The notes below the pieces were generated by a model. It had not been told where the DNA came from, ran no database searches, and saw only the letters and a list, made by a program, of their open reading frames with translations. From the NCBI RefSeq assembly GCF_014947265.1, contig NZ_JADCNK010000007.1, positions 124,001-188,000 on the forward strand: DNA of 64,000 bases, given 5' to 3'. The stretch's first letter is position 1; each line of letters begins with the position of its first letter. The position numbers were made by a program, and so were the translations under genes. This document shows positions 26,215 through 34,001 of this stretch, one piece after another. This stretch comes from Pedobacter sp014947265. Its GTDB lineage: Bacteria; Bacteroidota; Bacteroidia; Sphingobacteriales; Sphingobacteriaceae.

Positions 26215-27885
26215 ATGAAAAAATTTAAAAAAGCTTACTTGCTGCTTTTTTGCTTAACCGCTTTCATCCATTCGGTTAATGGGCAGTCTAAAGCCAACAT
26301 TGAAGTTAATTTCGACAAGAATATAGCACCCATGAAACCCATTTGGGCCTGGTTTGGTTATGATGAACCGAATTATACCTATATGAAAGATGGTCAGAAG
26401 TTATTGACCGAACTTTCTAAATTAAGTCCGGTTCCGGTATATGTACGTGCGCATAACTTGCTAACCTCTGGCGATGGTACTCCTGCTTTAAAATGGGGAT
26501 CAACCAATGCCTATACAGAAGATGCCAAAGGTAATCCCGTTTACAACTGGAAAATTGTTGATCAGATTTTCGATACTTACGTAAAAAGAGGCATGAAACC
26601 TTTGGCGCAAATTGGCTTTATGCCCAAAGCGCTATCAACCAAACCTTTTCCTTATCAGCATAAATGGAAGCCAGGTGCCCGGTATGATGAAATTTTAACC
26701 GGCTGGGCATATCCCCCTAAAGATTATAAAAAATGGAGCAATTTGGTTTACGAGTGGGTAAAACATTGTGTCGCACGATATGGCAAGGCTGAGGTAGAAA
26801 GCTGGTACTGGGAAGTGTGGAACGAGCCCGATGGCGCTTATTGGAAAGGTACACAGGCCGAATTCTTTAAACTTTACGATTACGCTGCAGATGGACTTAA
26901 AAGGGCTTTACCCACTGCAAAAATTGGTGGTGCCAATGTAACGGGTGGAGGAACAAAATATTTAGATGCCTTTATCAAACATTGTTTAAACGATACCAAT
27001 TATGTAACGGGTAAAATCGGTTCTCCTTTAGATGCTATACTTTTTCATGCTAAAGGCTCGCCAAATGTGGTTAATGGAACCGTAGTGATGAATGTAAGGA
27101 CTCAGCTACGCAATATTGATGGAAATTATAAGATCATCAGTAAATACCCTCAGCTTAAAAATATCCCTGTAATTATCGGCGAATCCGATCCTGAAGGCTG
27201 TGCCGCTTGTGGCATGAGTACTAACCCTGAGAATGCCTACCGAAACGGCACCATGTATTCGAGTTATACCGCAGCCTCTTTTGCCCGACTTTACGAACTT
27301 ACATATAAATATAAAATCAATCTGTTGGGAGCTGTTACCTGGTCGTTCGAATTTGAAAACCAGCCTTGGTTTGCAGGCTTTCGAGATTTAGCGACTAATG
27401 GTGTTGATAAACCTGTTTTAAATGTATTCAGGATGTTTGGCCAGATGAAAGGGAACCGTGTTGAGGCCATAAGCAACCGCATGTACAATTTAAATGCTAT
27501 TTTGGATTCGAGCATCAGGAAACCACAAACCGATATAGGTGTTTTAGCCACTAAAGCTGAGAAAACCGCTGCTGTTCTGTTGTGGAACTACCATGATGAG
27601 GATAAAACGGATTCGAAAGATCTTATTTCTATCTTGCTGAATAAACTGCCCGCAAAAATGGTAATGGTTACAGAATATCGCATTGATACCGAAAACAGCA
27701 ATTCTTACTCAGAATGGAAAAAAATGGGTTCACCACAAAACCCAGATGCAAAACAAATTGCTGCATTAGAGAAATCCGGGCAACTTAAAATGATTGGTAA
27801 ACCCAGAAAATTTGACACCACAGGTGGTGCTTTTGAAATGGAATTAGCCCGGCAAGGAGTAGTTTTGCTGAAATTGGATTGGTAG
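26215..27885 (+). CDS. Glycoside hydrolase family 39-like enzyme
   Basis: A 556-aa secreted protein (signal peptide ending SVNGQ) with a TIM-barrel of GH39 type. The acid/base is E204 in WEVWNEPD and the nucleophile candidate is E323 in VIIGESDPEG; WAWFGYDEPN near the N-terminus and the C-terminal beta-sandwich (KTAAVLLWNYHDED, VVLLKLDW) are typical. GH39 enzymes are beta-xylosidases and related glycosidases acting on xylose, arabinose or iduronate. In this locus it probably removes a side-chain sugar from the pectic glycan. It is alone on the plus strand, after the toxin-antitoxin insert. Confidence 0.82.
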   Translation: MKKFKKAYLLLFCLTAFIHSVNGQSKANIEVNFDKNIAPMKPIWAWFGYDEPNYTYMKDGQKLLTELSKLSPVPVYVRAHNLLTSGDGTPALKWGSTNAYTEDAKGNPVYNWKIVDQIFDTYVKRGMKPLAQIGFMPKALSTKPFPYQHKWKPGARYDEILTGWAYPPKDYKKWSNLVYEWVKHCVARYGKAEVESWYWEVWNEPDGAYWKGTQAEFFKLYDYAADGLKRALPTAKIGGANVTGGGTKYLDAFIKHCLNDTNYVTGKIGSPLDAILFHAKGSPNVVNGTVVMNVRTQLRNIDGNYKIISKYPQLKNIPVIIGESDPEGCAACGMSTNPENAYRNGTMYSSYTAASFARLYELTYKYKINLLGAVTWSFEFENQPWFAGFRDLATNGVDKPVLNVFRMFGQMKGNRVEAISNRMYNLNAILDSSIRKPQTDIGVLATKAEKTAAVLLWNYHDEDKTDSKDLISILLNKLPAKMVMVTEYRIDTENSNSYSEWKKMGSPQNPDAKQIAALEKSGQLKMIGKPRKFDTTGGAFEMELARQGVVLLKLDW

Positions 27886-27899
27886 CTTTTTGCTTTTTT

Positions 27900-28227
27900 T
27901 ACCACGGAAACACGGAATGCACAGAAATAAATAATCGTTTATAACGATATAATCGTAATCCTATTTATGCACTCGTTTGGAAACGAGCGCAAGCAATAAA
28001 AAGAAGCATTTTTCTCTTGAGACTGTATCATAAATTGTGATTCATTTCGAATTTGTCACGTTGAGCCTGTCGAAACGCCTTATAAGACTTTTAAAACAGG
28101 TTCTTCGACAAGCTCAGGATGACAATTCTATATTTATGATAAGCCTATCTCAAATATTATTTTTTCATTCTGCGAGGATACAGATTGAGGGTAAGCAATG
28201 TCTTGGTAAACTTCGGATTAGCCTTAA
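27900..28227. repeat. Intergenic repeats between GH39 and GH28 genes
   Basis: Begins with CCACGGAAACACGG, a short block also found at 8143-8160 in the other repeat-rich spacer. The main element is an inverted repeat with arms GTCACGTTGAGCCTGTCGAA (28055-28074) and TTCGACAAGCTCAGGATGAC (28104-28123), complementary with a few mismatches. The two flanking genes converge here, so it may also stop transcription. A frame of 64 codons crosses it but is only a by-product of the repeat. Confidence 0.7.
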
Positions 28228-29493
28228 CTAAGGCTTAACCACCAATGGCGCTCCATTTACCATTACGTTTTCAATTTTAACATCCTGATGCCTGTTTTTT
28301 AAAAAAGGTGTTTTCGTAGTTACTTCCAAATCTTTAAAAAGAAAACCAGATACCTTATCTTCCGGATTCCCATCCATTTCGCCAAATTTTGTTGCTTCTA
28401 CTTTGATGTTTGAGATCCTGATGTTTTTGATTGTACCAAATGGTTTTGCTGTGCTGCCTGCCAAATCGAAAAACTGTTTCCAGGGATTTAAGTCGATAAT
28501 CGCACCGCATTTCCCGGTAATGTTTTCTACCGTAATATTTTCGTAAAGCTGAAAAGTATCTCCACGCATTTTCATTTTTAAAATGGGACAGTTATTTTCC
28601 ACTTTACAGTTGCGCATGGTAATATTACGTGCATGGATACACTCACTTCCCATCGTTAAGGTAGCATGTGCTTCGCCGATGGTACAGTTTTCAATTAAAA
28701 TGTCTTCAACAATCCCGTTTTCTGGCAATTTCTGTGCATCAGGACCTTTACCGCCTTTAATACAAACGGCATCATCATTTACCGAGATATAACAATTCCT
28801 GATGGTTACTTTTTTACAAAAATCAATGTCTATTCCATCAGTACTGGGGGCTTTTACAGGCCTGAATGGTGAACGGATATCGCAATCCTCAATTAATACA
28901 TTATTAGATTGGTATAAATGGGTAGTCCAGAATCCTGCATTACGCAATTTCGCCCGCTTAATATTTACATTATTACATCCCCAGATAAAAATTAACCGCG
29001 GACGGCTCACCTCCAGGTTTGTAGATTCCCTTCCTAATTTTTTAAGTGAATCGAGATGTGCCCAAAATGTTTTCCAGAATTTAAGGCCATTTCCATCAAT
29101 AGTGCCTGGCCCTGAAATACTAAAACCATCTACCTTTGTGGCATTAACCAATGCAGCAAAATATTTAAGGCTCCTGCCTTCCATCCGCGATGGGATAAAT
29201 GGATAATCTTTTATATTATCAGAACCCTTAAGCACAGCGCCTTCCTGTAACAGCAGCTTAGTTTTAGGCTTAAAAAAGAGTGCTCCGCTAAGATAAACAC
29301 CTTTAGGGATTACAATCGTTCCTCCTCCTTTTTGATAAGCCTTATCGATTACACTTTGAATGGCTTTGGTATTCAGTTTAGTGCTATCATTACCTACACC
29401 AAATTTTGTGATGATATAATCTTGTGCCATGGCATTTATACCTATGACGATAAACAATGTGAGTATTAGGAGTCTTTTGATGATAAATTGCAT
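28228..29493 (-). CDS. GH28 polygalacturonase-type enzyme
   Basis: A 421-aa secreted right-handed beta-helix enzyme. Signal peptide ends NAMA; YIITKFGVGNDSTKLNTKAI is the standard GH28 opening. The three catalytic aspartates are visible as D219 (STDGIDID) and D240-D241 (NDDAVCIKGG), followed by H276 in GEAHATLTMGSE. It hydrolyses galacturonic acid links in pectin, either homogalacturonan or the rhamnogalacturonan backbone; the neighbouring GH106 and GH105 favour the latter. It is the last gene of a minus-strand series running from PL11, 53 bp after the GH106 gene. Confidence 0.88.
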   Translation of the reverse strand: MQFIIKRLLILTLFIVIGINAMAQDYIITKFGVGNDSTKLNTKAIQSVIDKAYQKGGGTIVIPKGVYLSGALFFKPKTKLLLQEGAVLKGSDNIKDYPFIPSRMEGRSLKYFAALVNATKVDGFSISGPGTIDGNGLKFWKTFWAHLDSLKKLGRESTNLEVSRPRLIFIWGCNNVNIKRAKLRNAGFWTTHLYQSNNVLIEDCDIRSPFRPVKAPSTDGIDIDFCKKVTIRNCYISVNDDAVCIKGGKGPDAQKLPENGIVEDILIENCTIGEAHATLTMGSECIHARNITMRNCKVENNCPILKMKMRGDTFQLYENITVENITGKCGAIIDLNPWKQFFDLAGSTAKPFGTIKNIRISNIKVEATKFGEMDGNPEDKVSGFLFKDLEVTTKTPFLKNRHQDVKIENVMVNGAPLVVKP

Positions 29494-29546
29494 ATTATTT
29501 GTATAATTTTTTTAAAATTTCGTGTGCCGGAGTTAATAATATATGT

Positions 29547-32318
29547 TTAGTTAAAAGCTGTAATGCTTACCTGGCCGATTAATCCTGAAGGCATTACACT
29601 CCATTTTGATGCATCAAAATCCTTATAGTTAATATTTACGAAATTGATCTCGTGGTAATTCCGCCACTGGATTTTTTTGATATCCATATCACGGATCCGG
29701 TTCGCCATCAAATTAACCACTTCAATTTTTATGGTATTATGTCCTGTTTTTAAATATTTACCCACACGTGCCTGAAAAGGGATGCTCCATAAAATGCCAA
29801 CTTCCTGTCCATTGATCCATACACGCGCACTTTCATCTACCTGATTCAGGTTTAGAACATATTCTTTGACCGATTTTGAACTCAGCGTAAAGCTTGAAGT
29901 ATAAACACCTGTACCAGAAAAGGCCTGTAATTTAGGGTCGTTTAAAGTAGTCCAGCTCACCAGTTTAGCTAACTGCTGATCTGCAGGAAGTTCTGGTCCA
30001 CCTTCAGTAAAATGTAAATTCCAGGCTTTGTTGAGATTAACAGTACTGGTAGCTTTATTTAAATAAACCCAGGGCGTTTTGGTTGTTCCATTCTGACCGA
30101 CCTTTAAAAACAAACTCTCTCCCGATTTAAGCTGTATACGAACTTTTTTATCACGTATTGCTGCCAAACCCACATTCGAGCTTTGCGGATCCATGATTAA
30201 AACCTGTCCTTCTTCATTTAAGGAAAGTCCGGCATCAATATCTTTAGCGGTGTGGTTAACCAGATAATAGAATTTGCCATTTATTGTTTTCCTCCTGATA
30301 AACTGCAGTCCGGTATCGGTTAATGTTTCTCTGTTAATATTTATCGAATTTAATGCTTTTTGCACATCGCTAGCCAGTAAAATTACGCCTGTTCCAACTT
30401 TAAACTGTTTAATACCATTTGCCTCATCCGTAAAGATAAATTTTGCTAAATCAGCTTTTAGCTGTGCTCTTCTGGCTTCCAGGTTATGTAAACCAGGAAC
30501 ATCTTTAGGCAATGCCTGAAAAATGACTTTTGCTCCGTTGCTGGCCAGTTTTATCATCTGATCTAGCGTTTCCGGGCTCATCATTTCGCATTGCGGAACA
30601 ATTAATACCTGATATGGCGAAGCGTCTGCGTTGGTACTGATTAATGCCTGGTTAACCGTTGATTGCTTTAACAAGCGATCGGATGCAAAATCGAACGAAT
30701 AGCCAGATTTATAAAGATCTTTTGATAATTTATAAAAGGCTGTTGGATGTAACCACTCGTCAACATCATGTACTTTTAAAGCCATATCCAAACCTTTAGC
30801 CTTGTTCCAAACATCATAAATTGGCCAATAAATTAATAGTTCGTTGTCTGGAGTTCCTGATTGAAGAATAGATTGACAACGGGCTATATAATTGTTTAAC
30901 CCTTGTGCCTGTGGCCATAAACTGTTGTTTGGATTCATTTCTACCGAAGCATAGAATAACCATCCCGGCCAGGGCACATTTGCAGGCGAATTGGTGGTTC
31001 CATGATAAAAAATGTGATTAATCCCTGCCAAAAACAATTGCTCCGCTTCTGGTTTGCATTGCGAAAACGAGGTTTTAAAATGCTCGGTTAGCCAGGTAAA
31101 TGTTTCGGAAGAAACCAGTTTTTTGCCACCCGTATGCGCTGCGGAAGAAGCAAATTTGAACATCATCGGATCTGGATCTACGTTGCGGATATCCGCCGCA
31201 TTACGCCTAAGCCCTGGGATCGGGAAGTAACTAGAGCCAAAGGTTTCGGTTTCCGGAATATCAACGGCCCCATAAAGATCGAGCAGATTGCCCGGTGAAC
31301 CATGCGACTGGTTTCTGGTAACCGATTTAAGCTGATGCGCCCAATTGGTCCAGTTTTGCGTAAAATTATGGAGCAGAAGCTCATCCATGGTTTCCCGGTA
31401 ATCAGATTTTAAACGCGCAATATCTGCACTTGTAGAATCTTTACCGGTTAGTTCTTTAATATGAGCCGCAAGATCATAACCCCTGTTTTTCTTAAATTCC
31501 TGAAAAAAAGTGGGTGTCCAGGTAGCGCCATAAACTTCATAACTATCATTAAAAAACGACCGGACACCTTGTGGTTTTCCTCCAAAAGCATCTGAGAATC
31601 TTTTCAGGTAAATATCAACTGCATTTTTATCGAGGTGATCTAAAGTAAAACCTTCCCCTCCTGGCGCTGCTCGTTTAACCATTTGCCTGGTTTTACCTGC
31701 AAATGCAGCATAAATATCCCAGCTGCCAATCGTTGGCGACCAATTTAAAGATCCATCGGCCTGAACTTTTGGAAGCAGATTGAGCACCTCACCATTTGGC
31801 CCATAAGCGGTTAAAGCCTGCAACTGCGCGAAATCCTGTTTCGCTTCTTTAACTTTAATGGTTTCGGTTAACTTCTCGCCCGCTTTGATTGTATATTGCT
31901 GGGTAATCAGTTTGGTGGCGGCATTTTCGGGCTTAATCTGCGGACCGCCAAACGGCCAGCCTGTACCTGTATTCATGTCTACTCCTAAACCCAAAGTATT
32001 GGCTTTATTTACCGTATAGTGCAATATATCTATCCACTTTGGCGATAAAAACTGGAGGTATTGTTTTTCATAACCCTTAGCACCATAAATTGGTGTAATT
32101 TCTACTCCACCGAGACCAGCATCTGCGTATTTCTTTAAAACCAGGTTTAAATTCTTTTCGTCTACAGCATTTCCCATCCACCACCAGCGGGTCCAGGGCT
32201 TCATCTGCTTTTCGATAACAGGCCAACTGCTGGTATTTTTCACAGGCTTTTGTGCTTTAGCCAAACTAAAAATCAATGTACTAAGCAGCAGAACAGAAAA
32301 GAATCTATGTAATTGCAT
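29547..32318 (-). CDS. GH106 alpha-L-rhamnosidase
   Basis: A 923-aa secreted enzyme (signal peptide ending SLAKA). The opening KPWTRWWWMGNAVDEKN and the following GLGGVEITPIYGAKGYE and GLGVDMNTGTGWPFGGPQ are strong GH106 markers. The C-terminal part has jelly-roll modules (VLNLNQVDESARVWINGQEVG). It releases L-rhamnose from rhamnogalacturonan-type oligosaccharides. The start lies 4 bp after the stop of the rhamnose mutarotase gene, which acts on the product, so the two are co-expressed. Confidence 0.92.
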   Translation of the reverse strand: MQLHRFFSVLLLSTLIFSLAKAQKPVKNTSSWPVIEKQMKPWTRWWWMGNAVDEKNLNLVLKKYADAGLGGVEITPIYGAKGYEKQYLQFLSPKWIDILHYTVNKANTLGLGVDMNTGTGWPFGGPQIKPENAATKLITQQYTIKAGEKLTETIKVKEAKQDFAQLQALTAYGPNGEVLNLLPKVQADGSLNWSPTIGSWDIYAAFAGKTRQMVKRAAPGGEGFTLDHLDKNAVDIYLKRFSDAFGGKPQGVRSFFNDSYEVYGATWTPTFFQEFKKNRGYDLAAHIKELTGKDSTSADIARLKSDYRETMDELLLHNFTQNWTNWAHQLKSVTRNQSHGSPGNLLDLYGAVDIPETETFGSSYFPIPGLRRNAADIRNVDPDPMMFKFASSAAHTGGKKLVSSETFTWLTEHFKTSFSQCKPEAEQLFLAGINHIFYHGTTNSPANVPWPGWLFYASVEMNPNNSLWPQAQGLNNYIARCQSILQSGTPDNELLIYWPIYDVWNKAKGLDMALKVHDVDEWLHPTAFYKLSKDLYKSGYSFDFASDRLLKQSTVNQALISTNADASPYQVLIVPQCEMMSPETLDQMIKLASNGAKVIFQALPKDVPGLHNLEARRAQLKADLAKFIFTDEANGIKQFKVGTGVILLASDVQKALNSININRETLTDTGLQFIRRKTINGKFYYLVNHTAKDIDAGLSLNEEGQVLIMDPQSSNVGLAAIRDKKVRIQLKSGESLFLKVGQNGTTKTPWVYLNKATSTVNLNKAWNLHFTEGGPELPADQQLAKLVSWTTLNDPKLQAFSGTGVYTSSFTLSSKSVKEYVLNLNQVDESARVWINGQEVGILWSIPFQARVGKYLKTGHNTIKIEVVNLMANRIRDMDIKKIQWRNYHEINFVNINYKDFDASKWSVMPSGLIGQVSITAFN

Positions 32319-32322
32319 ATTT

Positions 32323-32631
32323 TTAATCTAAATGGAAAACCATTTCTAAAGGAAATGTTTTTGGAGAATTATCAGCATTGGTTTCCATAATATCCGCCAT
32401 GTAGGCCCACCATTTCTGCACAATCCGGGTACTGCCTAAATCCTGCGAGGAACTGCCATTTTGTTGTTGCACGGCAAAAAGTATATTGGTTTCTTCATCT
32501 AAAAAAATAGAATAATCGGAGATCCCATTTTCCTTTAATAAAGCGGATAGTTCTGGCCAGATCTCATCATGGCGCTTTTTATATTCTGCTTTAAAACCGG
32601 GCTTAAGCTTCATTTTGAATGCAATTTTCAT
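32323..32631 (-). CDS. rhaM: L-rhamnose mutarotase
   Basis: A 102-aa cytosolic protein without signal peptide that interconverts alpha and beta L-rhamnose. Family marks are MKIAFKMKLKPGFKAEYKKR with the catalytic His in RHDEIWPEL, ISDYSIFLDEETNILFA and the tail WWAYMADIM, PLEMVFHLD. It feeds rhamnose from the GH106 step into catabolism; the isomerase, kinase and aldolase genes are not in the window. Confidence 0.92.
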   Translation of the reverse strand: MKIAFKMKLKPGFKAEYKKRHDEIWPELSALLKENGISDYSIFLDEETNILFAVQQQNGSSSQDLGSTRIVQKWWAYMADIMETNADNSPKTFPLEMVFHLD

Positions 32632-32672
32632 GTTTTTAATTTTATTTTTAATGAGTTTTAGTAACCAGTCCT

Positions 32673-32805
32673 GTCATTCTTAACGCAGTGAAGAATCCCG
32701 AACAGATAAGCATTTAAATTAAGTCTTTCACCTACATTCTTGTCCAGTGTTTTTTAGCCAAACTGTGTTCTATGCTTAAAGATTCTTCACTATGTTCAGA
32801 ATGAC
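32673..32805. repeat. Intergenic inverted repeat inside the pectin operon
   Basis: GTCATTCT with a nearby GCAGTGAAGAATC on the left pairs with GATTCTTCACT and AGAATGAC on the right. It fills the 222-bp gap between the GH105 and rhaM genes, the widest gap among the minus-strand genes running from PL11 to GH28, and may lower read-through into the distal three genes. Confidence 0.65.
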
Positions 32806-32853
32806 AAATATCCATGGTCTGTGTTTTCCCTAAATCTCTGAAATTCATCTCAG

Positions 32854-33981
32854 TTACTTTTTAAGCTTATATACCTCTGTTCCTGCCAATAGGAAACAAC
32901 CCAGGCCATAATCTTCAAAATCAGGCATGCTGGTGTAACTTACCGGCTGTCCGTCTTTTGGTTCCTTACCTGTTCCCTGCATAAAACCAATAAAGCCATT
33001 TTTTTGAACGGCATCTCTCGTCATGGCGTTCCAGGATTTGGTAATCATCGGCAGATAAGTAGCCTTATCTAAAACACCATGATTTACGCCCCAGGCCAGG
33101 CCATACACAAACAAGGCAGTGCCCGAAGTTTCCTTCCCGCCAAAATGGGTCGCATCGTGCAAACTCACGTTCCAGAAACCATCAGTGCGCTGGATCGCCG
33201 CCAAAGCTTTAATCATTTCGTGATAGGTTTTTAAGTATTCACTGCGGTGAGCTTCATTTTCAGGAATAATTTCTAACACACGTACCAGTGCTGCAACCAC
33301 CCATCCATTCCCTCTCGCCCAGTAACAATCTTCGCCATTTGGTTCTTTATAAGGGGGCACAAAATCTTTATCGCGCCACCAAAGGCCATCTTTGGCATTG
33401 TACAAGCCACCACCCTCAGTATTTTTAGCATGCATATACATTTTGTACATGTAATTGTAATAGGTGGTATCATTGTATAATTTACCCAGTTTGGCAAAAA
33501 CAGGCATCCCCATTTGTATGGCATCAATCCAGGTCCAATCGTTTACCTTGCCCGATTTGATTACCAGATCGATTGAGGATTTAATGTCTTTAATGCGTTC
33601 GGGTTGTTTATCGATCAGGTAAAGATCGATATAGGTTTGTCCACAGGCCTGATCGTCGGCATTTTTTGTAGTAATACCATTTCTTAGGCCCCAGTTATGT
33701 TTTTCGCCCCATTGAACCGCATAATCGTAATATGCTTTTTCAGGATGAATTTTATAAAGATTCATTAATCCTTCGTAATACACTGCCCTCGTCCAGATGT
33801 TGCTTGGCCGCTCCCTATTGGTTATGATCGACTTCCCTGCATCTGGCCATTTATTCATGAAATAAGCATTTGTTAATTTCAATACTTTTAAAACCTCCTT
33901 TTTATTGGGGATTTTTTGTGCAAAAAGTACCTGTGTAAATACGCTGAGAATCAGAGCGGAACTGAGTATAAATTTCTTCAT
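32854..33981 (-). CDS. GH105 unsaturated rhamnogalacturonyl hydrolase
   Basis: A 375-aa secreted (alpha/alpha)6-barrel enzyme (signal peptide ending VLFAQ). Diagnostic pieces are NDWTWIDAIQMGMPVFAKLG with the catalytic Asp, GEDCYWARGNGWVVAALVRVL and HFGGKETSGTALFVYGLAWG. It removes the 4,5-unsaturated galacturonic acid left at the end of products of the PL11 lyase. It starts 20 bp after the stop of the GH2-type gene. Confidence 0.92.
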   Translation of the reverse strand: MKKFILSSALILSVFTQVLFAQKIPNKKEVLKVLKLTNAYFMNKWPDAGKSIITNRERPSNIWTRAVYYEGLMNLYKIHPEKAYYDYAVQWGEKHNWGLRNGITTKNADDQACGQTYIDLYLIDKQPERIKDIKSSIDLVIKSGKVNDWTWIDAIQMGMPVFAKLGKLYNDTTYYNYMYKMYMHAKNTEGGGLYNAKDGLWWRDKDFVPPYKEPNGEDCYWARGNGWVVAALVRVLEIIPENEAHRSEYLKTYHEMIKALAAIQRTDGFWNVSLHDATHFGGKETSGTALFVYGLAWGVNHGVLDKATYLPMITKSWNAMTRDAVQKNGFIGFMQGTGKEPKDGQPVSYTSMPDFEDYGLGCFLLAGTEVYKLKK

Positions 33982-34001
33982 GGTGATATTTCGCTTATCG
34001 A

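Noticed and set aside
28037..28231. Frame of 64 codons on the plus strand
   Set aside because: It reads through the inverted repeat; its sequence is dictated by the repeat and ends in the GH28 tail.
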